NCBI GenBank assembly: GCA_964501315.1
Contig: CAZCSO010000001.1
Location: 62,001 to 126,000 of the forward strand
DNA: 64,000 nucleotides
Source of the DNA: UBA5603 sp964501315
Lineage (GTDB): Bacteria; Bacillota_I; Bacilli_A; Izemoplasmatales; Hujiaoplasmataceae
Direction of reading: 5' to 3'
A model generated the notes under the pieces. It was not told where the DNA came from. It did not search any database and was given only the letters and a program-made list of their open reading frames with translations. Each line of letters begins with the position of its first letter. Position 1 is the first letter of the stretch. Shown here piece by piece: positions 1 to 8,368 of the stretch. The position numbers and the translations under genes are program-made.

Positions 1-552
1 GAGGAAATCGAATTTTTTGATGCGTTCGTCGAAAAAGGATTAAAATCAAAACTGCTTAACGTTCTTCAATCGAAATTTAAAACCGTTACTCATCACGATG
101 CCATTGAGATTTTAATCAACAGCAAAGAATCATTTGAAAACGCTCCTAAACAAGGAGAAGATTTAGCGACCGAACACGAAAAATATTTAGTGAAGTATTT
201 CAATGGCCCTGTATTTGTCATCGATTGGCCGAAAGAAATCAAAGCGTTCTATATGCGTCTGAACGACGATCAAAAAACGGTTGCGGCAATGGACTTGTTG
301 GTGCCGGGAGCAGGAGAATTAATCGGCGGATCCCAACGGGAAGAACGCTTGGATTACTTAGAAAAACGAATGGAAGAAATGCATGTTTCGAAAGAAGAGA
401 TGTGGTGGTACCTCGATTTAAGAAAATACGGTGGTTGCCCGCATGCCGGTTTCGGACTAGGTTTAGAACGTATGGTCATGTACGTGACGGGTGTCGATAA
501 CATTCGCGACGTAATTCCCTTCCCACGAACTCCCAAAAACTGTGAGTTTTAA
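1..552 (+). CDS. asnS: Asparaginyl-tRNA synthetase, C-terminal part
   Basis: The frame is open from base 1, so the start lies outside the window. This cytoplasmic class II enzyme charges tRNA-Asn. The visible part is the end of the class II catalytic core: the segment GPVFVIDWPKEIKAFYMR, the motif GAGELIGGSQREER, and class II motif 3 as GFGLGLERMVMYVTGVDNIRD, closing with FPRTPKNCEF, a typical AsnS tail. The ending and the W(W)YLDLRKYGG segment favour AsnS over AspRS. It stops one base before the next gene's likely ATG. Confidence 0.93.
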   Translation, partial: EEIEFFDAFVEKGLKSKLLNVLQSKFKTVTHHDAIEILINSKESFENAPKQGEDLATEHEKYLVKYFNGPVFVIDWPKEIKAFYMRLNDDQKTVAAMDLLVPGAGELIGGSQREERLDYLEKRMEEMHVSKEEMWWYLDLRKYGGCPHAGFGLGLERMVMYVTGVDNIRDVIPFPRTPKNCEF

Positions 553-553
553 G

Positions 554-2065
554 ATGAAAAAAGTAATTGCATCTAGCATGATTCTGCTTTTTGCGTTTGG
601 GCTGGTGGCATGTAAGGATCAAACATCCTCATCCACAACGACTCAATCGACAGAATCATCCACAACCACAACCACCATTGATACGTCATGGAACTATCCA
701 AGCGATATTACGAATCTTTCGTTTTCAGAACAAGTCGCTGCTTATGATAATACCTTCCGCATCGCTTTATTCTTGACAAATAATCCAGAAACATCAATGG
801 CTATCAATTTTGAGTTACCTTTAGAAACCTGTGCGTTTGTTCAGTATCGTCTGCTTGACTCTGAGATTGTATTCGAACAGGAAGCCACGTACAAATCAAC
901 AAAAGTTGGTAAAAAAATACTCCATCATTATGAAACGACAATGGATAATTTACTTCCCGATTCAACTTATGAGTATCGAATTCGTGATGAAGCTTGGTTG
1001 AATATTAGCGAATCGCATACGTTTAAAACCGCATCTTCCAGTCATGATGAATTCTCTTTTATGGTCCTGGCAGATCCTCAGGAAAATTCAGTATTAGGGT
1101 ATATGGCTTACTCACATGTATTGTTAAATGCCATGGATACATTTGATCAACCCATTGATTTTAATCTTTTTGTCGGTGACATTGTCAACGACGCAGATAT
1201 CCGAATGGAGTGGGATGCGTTCTTTACCTATTCTTCCCCATTCATTTATGACACGCCACTTGTCGCAACCACTGGAAACCACGATATGGCGGGGATTTCG
1301 GGTGACCGAATGCTGAATCTTGAGTTTGACGGTTACTTCAATTTACCCAACAACGGACCCACCTATGATTCGTTTGATGATATTGAAAACGATGATCGTC
1401 CCGGAACCATCGATCAAGGAAAAACCTATAGTTTCGATTATCAAAATACGCATTTTGTTTCGATTAATTCGGAAGTGTTGTGCGATGGAACTACCGCTTG
1501 TGCGGTGTCTGACCAATCTGCTATTGATAGGTTAAAAACATGGTTGATTTCAGATCTGACGTCGCATTCGCAAAAATGGACGATTGTCTATTTGCACAGA
1601 GGTCCTTACTCGTTATCGTATGATAATTCTGTCATACGAGAGGAATTGACTTCCTTATTTGATACCTATGATGTGGATATAGTTGTTTCAGGCCACGATC
1701 ATCAATATTCCAGATCGATTTATCAAAACGGAACGCTAATACCATTTTCTCAATCTGATGTTTATACACTCGGAACGATATCGCTCATAAACGATCCTCA
1801 AAACGATAACAACTTCAATGATTATCAATCGTCGCTTGGTGTAACGTATTTGGTCGGTAACACGGCTGGCACAAAGTATTATGGTAATGAAAAATCATCG
1901 GGAATCGATGTTCATTATGCCTTCATCGAATCCAATCCCGTCGTACCAGTCATTACCATTACCGAGGATTACATCAAAGTCGTGTCGTACGGTTTTTCAA
2001 AAACATCAGAGATTCAAATCGAAGTCGATTCCGTATACGTATTAGAAACCTTTTTTATTCGATAA
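554..2065 (+). CDS. Secreted metallophosphoesterase lipoprotein (purple acid phosphatase-like)
   Basis: Predicted surface lipoprotein of 503 residues. It has an N-terminal signal peptide with lipobox LVAC (Cys20) and a Ser/Thr-rich linker. A short beta domain resembling the N-terminal domain of purple acid phosphatases follows (around STYEYRIRDEAW). The calcineurin-like metallophosphoesterase core is complete: ADPQ, FVGDIVND, TTGNHD, YLHRGPYS and SGHDHQYSR supply the usual metal ligands. A phosphomonoesterase or nucleotidase role outside the cell is inferred; the substrate cannot be read from sequence. I chose ATG 554 because it places the signal peptide correctly; a GTG at 542 in the same frame is possible and would overlap asnS. 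No good ribosome binding site is visible, so coupling to asnS is plausible. Confidence 0.85.
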   Translation: MKKVIASSMILLFAFGLVACKDQTSSSTTTQSTESSTTTTTIDTSWNYPSDITNLSFSEQVAAYDNTFRIALFLTNNPETSMAINFELPLETCAFVQYRLLDSEIVFEQEATYKSTKVGKKILHHYETTMDNLLPDSTYEYRIRDEAWLNISESHTFKTASSSHDEFSFMVLADPQENSVLGYMAYSHVLLNAMDTFDQPIDFNLFVGDIVNDADIRMEWDAFFTYSSPFIYDTPLVATTGNHDMAGISGDRMLNLEFDGYFNLPNNGPTYDSFDDIENDDRPGTIDQGKTYSFDYQNTHFVSINSEVLCDGTTACAVSDQSAIDRLKTWLISDLTSHSQKWTIVYLHRGPYSLSYDNSVIREELTSLFDTYDVDIVVSGHDHQYSRSIYQNGTLIPFSQSDVYTLGTISLINDPQNDNNFNDYQSSLGVTYLVGNTAGTKYYGNEKSSGIDVHYAFIESNPVVPVITITEDYIKVVSYGFSKTSEIQIEVDSVYVLETFFIR

Positions 2066-2073
2066 AGAAAGAA

Positions 2074-2102
2074 AGCGCCCATCGATGGATGGACGCTTTT
2101 TT
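2074..2102. terminator. Rho-independent terminator, convergent genes
   Basis: A hairpin with arms AGCG-CCATC and GATGG-CGCT (one unpaired base on each side) is followed by a T-run on the + strand. A weaker T/C tract follows on the - strand. It lies between the ends of the phosphoesterase and SPFH genes, so it probably serves both. Confidence 0.75.
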
Positions 2103-2116
2103 GATTAATGATGTGA

Positions 2117-3064
2117 TTATTTCTTTAAAGCTTCGGCTAACCCGCTTGCTAAACCGACAACGCCTTGCATTTCCGAAGGAATGATAATCTTCGTAGCTTG
2201 GCCTTGAGCGACTTTTTCCATTGCTTTATAGGCTTCTAATGTTAAGAACGCTTGGTCAGCTTGCGCTTTTTTAATTAACTGAATACCTTGAGCGGTCGCT
2301 TCTTGAACTTTAATGATGGCTTCTGCTTGACCTTCAGCTTCACGAATCGCAGCTTCTTTTTTTGCTTCGGCTCTTAGAATAGCAGAAAGCTTTTCCCCTT
2401 CAGCTTCCAAAATGGCAGCTGCTTTTTTACCTTCAGCGATTAAGATGGATTCACGACGTTCACGTTCGGCACGCATTTGTTTCTCCATTGCTTCGCGGAT
2501 TTCTTTTGGAGGAATGATGTTCTTCAATTCAACACGGTTGATTTTAATCCCCCATGGGTCGGTGGCTTCATCCAAAATCAAACGCATTTTTTCATTGATG
2601 ATATCACGGCTTGTTAAGGTTTGATCTAACTCTAGTTCACCGATGATATTACGCAAGGTGGTAGCGGTTAAGTGTTCGATTAACAATCCAGGATTTTCTG
2701 CGCCATAAACATAGAGCTTGGCGTCGGTAATTTGCATGAAGACGACGGTATCGATTTGCATCGTGACGTTATCTTTTGTAATAACAGCTTGAGGTACAAA
2801 GTCGAGCACTTGTTCTTTCAATGAAATTTGTTCGACGACTTGTCCGCGTCCGTTGTACGTTTTTTTAATACGATCAACAAACGGAATTAAGAAATGCAAA
2901 CCGGCAATCCAAGTGGTTTCGTAACGGCCCCATCGTTCAATAATGTAAACGGTAGCTTGTGGAACAATCCGAATTCTTGATCCGATAAAGACCAAAATAA
3001 TGACGGCTAATACAATTAGTACAACTAAACCAAATTCACTCATTAAAAACATAGGTGCAAACAT
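2117..3064 (-). CDS. SPFH/band-7 domain membrane protein (stomatin/QmcA-like)
   Basis: A 315-residue protein with one N-terminal membrane segment (about residues 8-26). The SPFH domain follows, with the typical stretches RIVPQATVYIIERWGRYE, VDTVVFMQITDAKLYVYGAE and the TLRNIIGELELDQTL motif. A long Ala/Glu-rich coiled coil makes up the C-terminal half. SPFH proteins scaffold membrane microdomains, often with an NfeD partner. Here NfeD is encoded two genes upstream in the same operon, which supports this pairing. The start is preceded by AAGGAG. It is the last gene of a four-gene leftward operon. Confidence 0.88.
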   Translation of the reverse strand: MFAPMFLMSEFGLVVLIVLAVIILVFIGSRIRIVPQATVYIIERWGRYETTWIAGLHFLIPFVDRIKKTYNGRGQVVEQISLKEQVLDFVPQAVITKDNVTMQIDTVVFMQITDAKLYVYGAENPGLLIEHLTATTLRNIIGELELDQTLTSRDIINEKMRLILDEATDPWGIKINRVELKNIIPPKEIREAMEKQMRAERERRESILIAEGKKAAAILEAEGEKLSAILRAEAKKEAAIREAEGQAEAIIKVQEATAQGIQLIKKAQADQAFLTLEAYKAMEKVAQGQATKIIIPSEMQGVVGLASGLAEALKK

Positions 3065-3092
3065 TTTTTAACTCTCCTTTATATATATTTTT

Positions 3093-3761
3093 TTAGTATC
3101 CATATCCGGTTTTCACAACCGACATTTTGAGAAGGATATCACGCAATGTAGACTTGTTTTTTGTAAACGATAATAAGATAAGATCAATAGCGAGCGATAA
3201 CAGTAGTAGTGCACCGCCAGCATACATGCTTACCGAAAAGACTAAGACAATAAAGAAGTATTTGAAGATGATGTCATGGAAGAATATCGAAATCGGATTA
3301 ACCGGACCCGTCAACTTAAGTTGCATTATTTTTCTTCCCAAGGTTTTGCTGTTGGTTGCTAGCGAATACACGCCCATAAGAATTAAGAAACCAACAGAGA
3401 AATAATAAATACAATTTAGGAAATAGCCAGTTAATGGGATATTATACGGCTCGATATCAACCAAGTTTTGAGCGTCGATAACGGCTTTTTTGGATGCATA
3501 ATCCTCTTGAGCTAACGTTTGTAATGCTTCGTCATCGCCGGCAATTTCAAGAGCGGCTGTATACTCAGTAGTAATGGTTTCCAAGTCGTAATTGTAGGCA
3601 TCAACCAATTCGTTGTAAGCCGTGAATATCTCTTCAAAGTTAGGAACTTGATTTCGAATTATGGCTCTTCCGAATAGGAAGAATGTCATGGTGACCACCG
3701 AAAAGACAATTATGAGATCGATGATCGATGACATCGCTCTTTTTAAAAACCCTGCATTCAT
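3093..3761 (-). CDS. RDD family membrane protein
   Basis: A 222-residue protein with four likely membrane segments. Its N-terminus (GFLKRAMSSIIDLIIVFSVV) fits the RDD domain, with the conserved Arg followed by an Asp in the first helix. A second block matches the TLGRKIMQLKL segment typical of the family. A charged extracytoplasmic-type insertion (about residues 35-100) sits between helices 1 and 2. The function of RDD proteins is mostly unknown; some are linked to ion exchange. It overlaps nfeD by 4 bases, showing tight co-translation with the NfeD/SPFH pair. Confidence 0.78.
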   Translation of the reverse strand: MNAGFLKRAMSSIIDLIIVFSVVTMTFFLFGRAIIRNQVPNFEEIFTAYNELVDAYNYDLETITTEYTAALEIAGDDEALQTLAQEDYASKKAVIDAQNLVDIEPYNIPLTGYFLNCIYYFSVGFLILMGVYSLATNSKTLGRKIMQLKLTGPVNPISIFFHDIIFKYFFIVLVFSVSMYAGGALLLLSLAIDLILLSFTKNKSTLRDILLKMSVVKTGYGY

Positions 3762-4207
3762 TGTATCTTTTTAACCACTAGTTTTACGCCATCAATTGCT
3801 AAAACTTCAACTTTCTCATTAGGTGTGATAACTTCATTGGCAACGGCAGTCCAAATCTTACCGTCAATTTTTACTTCTCCGCGTTCATCTGGAGAAATTG
3901 CTTTTATACAAAGCGCTGATTTTCCAATAAGACGGTCCGCATTGGTTCTGACTTCATTGCGTTTCAAATAACGTTTGAAAATAGGACGCAAGAAAATTAA
4001 GAAGACAGCTGATACAACAACGAAGACGAGAAGTTGTGCAACGAGGCTGTTAGGAAATATAATGGCGATTAATAGCGAGATAAGCGCGCCACCAGAAAAC
4101 CAAATACTCGTCAAATCCATCGTCGAAGCCTCAATGATGCCTGCAAAGACAAACACTGCTGCCCAAATGATGATCATTGTGTCGGATAATGACATTTCTA
4201 AAAACAT
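3758..4207 (-). CDS. NfeD-like membrane protein with C-terminal OB-fold
   Basis: A 149-residue short-form NfeD. It has three membrane helices in the first 80 residues, then a small beta domain (GKSALCIKAISPDERGEVKIDGKIWTA is the recognisable block, ending with VEVLAIDGVKLVVKK). NfeD proteins work with SPFH proteins in membrane organisation, and one is encoded downstream. The start follows GGGAGGG by a normal spacing. The upstream gene ends 3 bases before it and the RDD gene overlaps its stop. Confidence 0.85.
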   Translation of the reverse strand: MFLEMSLSDTMIIIWAAVFVFAGIIEASTMDLTSIWFSGGALISLLIAIIFPNSLVAQLLVFVVVSAVFLIFLRPIFKRYLKRNEVRTNADRLIGKSALCIKAISPDERGEVKIDGKIWTAVANEVITPNEKVEVLAIDGVKLVVKKIQ

Positions 4208-4210
4208 AAA

Positions 4211-4594
4211 TTATCCCTCCCTATGGGTTAAGTCAACAATTAAGGCGTTATCTTTTTCACTCCAGACGGCCTTATATTTGTAAGACTCGTTGTTACCAAA
4301 CTTTAAATTCATTAATTCTGATACTTCAGTTAAAAACGATTTATTGCATATACGCGAGTAACTAGACTTTAACGTAATGTTATGCCGTTGTTCTTCAGGA
4401 ATATACCCTAATGATACTTCCTCTTTCGTGACTGGTTTGATGGCAATCCTCTTATTAACATGGTCCAACCCCAATAAAACGACGTATGCATTTTCAAAAT
4501 AACTGCTTGCTGATTTATTGAGGGTAATGTTGGAATCATACAAAGTGGCGATGTCATCAAGTGGCTTTTTTGATGCCCAAACAAAATTCGTCAT
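4211..4594 (-). CDS. Conserved-looking hypothetical protein, first gene of the NfeD/SPFH operon
   Basis: A 127-residue soluble protein that I do not recognise. It has no signal peptide or membrane segment. It is mixed alpha/beta in appearance, with a stretch FENAYVVLLGLDHVNKRIAI in the first half. I chose the ATG at 4594 because GGAGG sits at the right distance before it; an ATG 36 bases upstream lacks such a site. A good promoter (TTGATT, 17 bases, TATAAT) lies just upstream, so this gene leads the operon with nfeD, the RDD gene and the SPFH gene. A role in the SPFH/NfeD system is only suggested by position. Confidence 0.7.
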   Translation of the reverse strand: MTNFVWASKKPLDDIATLYDSNITLNKSASSYFENAYVVLLGLDHVNKRIAIKPVTKEEVSLGYIPEEQRHNITLKSSYSRICNKSFLTEVSELMNLKFGNNESYKYKAVWSEKDNALIVDLTHREG

Positions 4595-4635
4595 AATTTC
4601 AACCTCCATTATACCCTTATCTTGGGACATGTCTA

Positions 4636-4664
4636 ATTATATCATATCTCTTTCGAATAATCAA
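4636..4664 (-). promoter_or_regulatory. Sigma-A-type promoter for the NfeD/RDD/SPFH operon
   Basis: Read on the - strand: TTGATT, a 17-base spacer, then TATAAT. The -10 is about 40 bases from the chosen start of the first gene. Confidence 0.75.
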
Positions 4665-4708
4665 CGATTATTTAAAATTATTTTTAATTATTTGAAATCA
4701 CCTGACCA

Positions 4709-4737
4709 TTTACAAACGCGTGTTTCTTCAGTATAAT
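4709..4737 (+). promoter_or_regulatory. Sigma-A-type promoter for the TtcA-like gene
   Basis: TTTACA, a 17-base spacer, then TATAAT. It lies 22 bases before the ATG. It is divergent from the promoter at 4636-4664. Confidence 0.75.
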
Positions 4738-4759
4738 AATAGTATCTATGAGGTGACGT

Positions 4760-5581
4760 ATGCGAGATTTGATTTATCAACAAAGCGTAGAACGCAGTAT
4801 CATAAAAAACTATCGTGGGCCGTTATATTCTAAATTTTTAGAAGCGATTGATACGTATCAGCTGATTCAAGAAGGCGATCGGATAGCCGTCGCTCTATCC
4901 GGTGGAAAAGACAGTCTATTAATGGCGAAACTTTTTCAGGAATATCAACGTCACGGACAGGTTCATTTTGATTTGGTCTTTATAACGATGGATCCAGGGT
5001 TTCACGAAGAGGATATCAATCGACATAAAAACCTATGTGAATCGTTGGGAATTGATTTAAAAATCGATCACTCTCATATTTTTTCGATAACTGATTCGAT
5101 TGCTAAAGAAAGTCCTTGTTACTTGTGTGCACGTATGCGCCGCGGGTTCCTTTATAAAACAGCTCAGAATTATGGGTGTAACAAATTGGCTTTAGGTCAT
5201 CATTTTGACGATGTGATTGAAACAACACTCATCAATATGTTTTATACCGGTACATTTAAGACGATGTTACCAAAGGCAAAATCAGAAAACTATGAGGGAT
5301 TGGAGTTAATTCGGCCTATGTATTTCATCAAAGAGAAAGACATAGAACGTTTTCGAAAATACAATCACATCGAAGCTATGAGTTGTGGCTGTCGAGTCGC
5401 GAAACGGGAGTTGGATTCTAAACGAAAAGAAATGAAAGATCTTATTCAGACGCTTAGAAAACAATATAAGAACATCGACATCAACATCTTCAGATCGGCC
5501 GAAAATGTCAATTTAAAATCCATATTGGGCTATTATGACGATGATCATCGATACTCTTTCTTAGATGATTATACAAAATAA
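4760..5581 (+). CDS. TtcA-like tRNA 2-thiolation PP-loop ATPase
   Basis: A 273-residue cytoplasmic enzyme of the PP-loop family. The pyrophosphate-binding motif ALSGGKDSLLMAKL is at about residues 45-58. A CYLCARMRRG motif follows, then GHHFDDVIETTLINMFYTG. This pattern matches TtcA, which thiolates C32 of certain tRNAs and uses an iron-sulfur cluster held by cysteines. A second cysteine pair (MSCGCRVAKREL) near residue 213 could complete metal binding. Position 34 thiolases such as MnmA have a different layout. The start follows GAGGTG. It is monocistronic, with its own promoter and terminator. Confidence 0.82.
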   Translation: MRDLIYQQSVERSIIKNYRGPLYSKFLEAIDTYQLIQEGDRIAVALSGGKDSLLMAKLFQEYQRHGQVHFDLVFITMDPGFHEEDINRHKNLCESLGIDLKIDHSHIFSITDSIAKESPCYLCARMRRGFLYKTAQNYGCNKLALGHHFDDVIETTLINMFYTGTFKTMLPKAKSENYEGLELIRPMYFIKEKDIERFRKYNHIEAMSCGCRVAKRELDSKRKEMKDLIQTLRKQYKNIDINIFRSAENVNLKSILGYYDDDHRYSFLDDYTK

Positions 5582-5600
5582 AGATGGGTAATATGTGAAG

Positions 5601-5628
5601 AAAAGCAGTCGTTTTTGTGACTGCTTTT
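5601..5628. terminator. Bidirectional terminator between the TtcA-like gene and mnmE
   Basis: A perfect stem AAAAGCAGTC/GACTGCTTTT with an 8-base loop. The ends of the stem give A/T tracts on both strands. It lies between two convergent genes. Confidence 0.8.
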
Positions 5629-5635
5629 CATTTAT

Positions 5636-5651
5636 GGTTTCACGTGAAACC
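5636..5651. promoter_or_regulatory. parS-like chromosome segregation site
   Basis: A perfect 16-base palindrome, GGTTTCACGTGAAACC, directly against the stop codon of mnmE. The inner 14 bases equal the core of the Firmicute parS consensus (TGTTTCACGTGAAACA); only the two outermost bases differ. A ParB of the chromosomal Spo0J type is encoded at 60613-61467, so a ligand exists in the same genome. The centre is CACGTG, which matches ParB sites, and not the CCCGGG centre of Noc sites. I found no second full copy in the window by eye. Confidence 0.8.
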
Positions 5652-7001
5652 TTATTTACCTAAACAAAACTTAGAGAAGAGCGTTGATATAAGCGAATCG
5701 GTTCCTGTTTTGCCGGTTATTTCACCAAACGATTCCCAAGCTTTGCGGATATCAATTTCAACCATATCGACAGGGAAATGATTTTCACAACTATCGATTG
5801 CATCAAGAAGTGCTTTTTTGGCTTCCTTCAATTTTCCAATATGACGGTTATTAGAGATAATTGGCTCATGGTTATCGATAATATTTTCATCGATGAACAT
5901 ACGCTTTACTTCCGCTTCCAAAGCATCTAATCCGATTTTGTTTTTCGCGGAAATACGGACTATTTTCTCATTATCTAGATTGACAGAATCCCCCAAATCG
6001 ACTTTGTTTCCAACCAAAATCCGATTATGTGATTGTGTCAGTTCTAAGAGTTCTTTATCCATTTCGGTCAACGATTGACTTTGGTCCAAAACCAATAACA
6101 CTAAATCGGCTTCTGACAATGCTTTTTTGGTTCGATGGATTCCGATTTTTTCGACCTCATCTGCGGTTTGACGAATCCCAGCGGTATCAATTAACTTAAT
6201 GAGCAATCCGCCCAAATTCAGCTCTCCTTCAATCAAATCCCGGGTGGTACCCGAAATATCGGTTACAATGGCCTTTTCTTCCTTTAACAAACTATTGAGG
6301 AGACTTGATTTTCCAACATTGGGTTTTCCTATGATGACCGTTTTAATCCCGTCACGAATGATTCGTCCGGTATTAGCATTCTCGATGGTTTTGGATAACT
6401 CATCGACAAGGATTTTTAATTCAGGTAGGATGAGTTCATTGGTCATCACGACGGCATCGTCGTATTCAGGGTAATCGATGTTAACCTCAATCGATGCTAT
6501 GAGTGATAACAAGCGTGATTGATAAGCGTTAATTAATGTTTTGACTTCACCACTCAAACCTTGTGTAGCGACGTTTAATTGCGTCATCGTTTTTGCATTG
6601 ACAATATCCATAATGCTTTCGGCTTGAGTCAAATCGATTCGTCCATTCAAGTATGCTCGCTTTGAAAATTCACCCGGTTCAGCCATTCGACAACCGTGTT
6701 TTATCAACGCTTGGATGATTTGGTTAGCGACCAAATAACCACCATGTGTACTGATTTCTACCACGTTTTCAGCGGTGAAAGAACGAGGAGCGATAAATAG
6801 AGTGACCAATACTTCGTCGAGTGTAACGCCGTCTTCGATGATGTGCCCGTAATGGACGGTATGAGAAGGCTCATCGACTAAATTCTTTCCGACAAAAAGA
6901 CGATTGACAATCTCAATCGCATCTTCACCCGATACACGAATAACGTTTATTGCGCTGATTCCTTGGAGTGTTGCAAGGCCAACAATGGTATCAAATAACA
7001 T
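5652..7001 (-). CDS. mnmE: tRNA modification GTPase MnmE
   Basis: A 449-residue protein of normal family length. With MnmG it installs the aminomethyl-type group on uridine 34 of tRNAs. It has the N-terminal tetrahydrofolate-binding domain (with the FTAEN and STHGG blocks) and a helical domain. The inserted G domain shows GKPNVGKSS at 225-233, DISGTTRD, DTAGIR and NKVD. The C-terminus ends CLGK, the family's conserved CxGK tail. Its partner mnmG is 48 kb away in this window and not adjacent as in Bacillus. Convergent with the TtcA-like gene. Confidence 0.97.
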   Translation of the reverse strand: MLFDTIVGLATLQGISAINVIRVSGEDAIEIVNRLFVGKNLVDEPSHTVHYGHIIEDGVTLDEVLVTLFIAPRSFTAENVVEISTHGGYLVANQIIQALIKHGCRMAEPGEFSKRAYLNGRIDLTQAESIMDIVNAKTMTQLNVATQGLSGEVKTLINAYQSRLLSLIASIEVNIDYPEYDDAVVMTNELILPELKILVDELSKTIENANTGRIIRDGIKTVIIGKPNVGKSSLLNSLLKEEKAIVTDISGTTRDLIEGELNLGGLLIKLIDTAGIRQTADEVEKIGIHRTKKALSEADLVLLVLDQSQSLTEMDKELLELTQSHNRILVGNKVDLGDSVNLDNEKIVRISAKNKIGLDALEAEVKRMFIDENIIDNHEPIISNNRHIGKLKEAKKALLDAIDSCENHFPVDMVEIDIRKAWESFGEITGKTGTDSLISTLFSKFCLGK

Positions 7002-7095
7002 ACTATCACCGTTAATATTTTATCATATCTTCAAAATAATAAGGTATAATACTTTATAGACGAATGTTTTGAAGACAGAAAGGGGCAATCAATTG

Positions 7096-7575
7096 ATGAA
7101 ACGATATAAGAAACCAAACAAATTCTATGCATTATTATTACTAATCACCTTTGTATTGATGGGAGGATATACGCTTTATCTGCATTTCACAGATCAACTG
7201 GAAGCCATGGACATTTGGAATCTATTTTTATTGCCCTTGTTATTTGTGGGAGTCTATTTTGGTGGCGACACACTCTTACAAAAAATCACGGACAAACGGT
7301 ATAAAAACAACCATGAAGATCGGTTTTTAGAATCGGTGAATGTGAAGATGCGTGAAAGCAATCAATTCTTAGTAGAAGATTTCCGTCGATTACAAATTAA
7401 TCCTAAATTTCAAGAATCTTTAAAAATGGCACTCTATATTTATCAAAATGGTGAAAATGAGATATTCAATTGCGCCAAACTTCTTAAGAAGTTTGATTCT
7501 AAGACAGTTGAAGGCAAAGCAATGAATTGCGTTGTCGAATTATTGAACGAAAAAATCGAGAATAAGTCGGTCTAG
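7096..7575 (+). CDS. Hypothetical two-helix membrane protein
   Basis: 159 residues, not recognised. A basic N-terminus is followed by two membrane helices (about residues 10-30 and 42-60). The rest is a cytoplasmic-looking helical region of about 95 residues. ATG 7096 follows an AAAGGGG sequence at good spacing; an in-frame TTG 27 bases upstream has no better site. A TATAAT lies at 7045-7050. It is followed after 55 bases by the PtsI-domain gene. No function can be proposed. Confidence 0.65.
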   Translation: MKRYKKPNKFYALLLLITFVLMGGYTLYLHFTDQLEAMDIWNLFLLPLLFVGVYFGGDTLLQKITDKRYKNNHEDRFLESVNVKMRESNQFLVEDFRRLQINPKFQESLKMALYIYQNGENEIFNCAKLLKKFDSKTVEGKAMNCVVELLNEKIENKSV

Positions 7576-7630
7576 GGCTGTCATTTAGCTTGATTTTTTA
7601 GTATAATAGAGAATAAGGAGTTGGTTGAAG

Positions 7631-8368
7631 ATGAAACAGTATAACGGTTTGACCATTCAATCGGGCATTGCCTACGGTAAAGTATATTATGTTTCATCAA
7701 CTTCCAACAAGGAATCAAACCTTGATTTATTAATAAATCAAAAAGCAGTATTAGACCAAGCGATTGAATCAAGTATTCAAGCGATAGAACGATTGGTAGA
7801 AACATCTGAATCCGAATACAACGATACCATCAAGATGATTTTTGAGGCCCACAAGCTCATGGTTAATGATCCTTTGTTAATAGAAAAGGCATATCAGTAT
7901 ATCCAAGAAGGAAAAAATGCGTACGAAGCTTATCAACTAGCTGCTAACGAATTCATTGATCAGTTTCGTGAATTAACGGACGATTACTTCCGATATCGTA
8001 TTATCGATATTCAAGATGCGACCGACCGAGTGTTGTACGCTATTCAAGACGTTGAGTATGAGATTAATCTATCTTTTGACTCACCCAAGATTGTTTTGGT
8101 GGAAGAAATGAAACCTTCGATGATTTTCGGTTTTGAAAAGAAACACGTTATGGGTGTCATCGCTGAAAAAGGGAGCGTCAATCAGCACGCATCCATGATT
8201 GCTCAAAGCAAAGCCATTCCGAGTATGTTGATACCGAATGCGAGTGCTCTCATTAAGAACAACGATTTTGTTTTGATGGACGCCACTCGCGGAATTGTTA
8301 TCGTTAATCCTAACCAAGATAATTTAGATTTTTACCAAATTAAAGGAGTTGAACAGCATGAGTTATAA
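7631..8368 (+). CDS. Stand-alone PtsI (enzyme I) N-terminal domain protein
   Basis: 245 residues that match only the N-terminal half of PTS enzyme I. The HPr-docking helices include FEAHKLMVNDPLL and the DIQDATDRVL segment. The swivelling phosphohistidine domain includes KGSVNQHASMIAQSKAIPSM, with His186 at the position of the phosphorylated His, and DATRGIVIVNP. The C-terminal PEP-binding barrel of about 310 residues is absent and the next gene overlaps the stop, so this is a designed length or an old truncation, not an assembly break. It could not take phosphate from PEP by itself; a regulatory or phosphate-relay role is inference. ATG 7631 follows AAGGAG; a TATAAT is at 7602-7607. It overlaps dnaX by 11 bases. 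Confidence 0.8.
   Translation: MKQYNGLTIQSGIAYGKVYYVSSTSNKESNLDLLINQKAVLDQAIESSIQAIERLVETSESEYNDTIKMIFEAHKLMVNDPLLIEKAYQYIQEGKNAYEAYQLAANEFIDQFRELTDDYFRYRIIDIQDATDRVLYAIQDVEYEINLSFDSPKIVLVEEMKPSMIFGFEKKHVMGVIAEKGSVNQHASMIAQSKAIPSMLIPNASALIKNNDFVLMDATRGIVIVNPNQDNLDFYQIKGVEQHEL

Noticed and set aside
542..553. GTG 542 as start of the metallophosphoesterase
   Set aside because: It would add four residues and overlap asnS; ATG 554 gives a normal lipoprotein signal. Neither has a clear ribosome binding site, so this is not fully settled.
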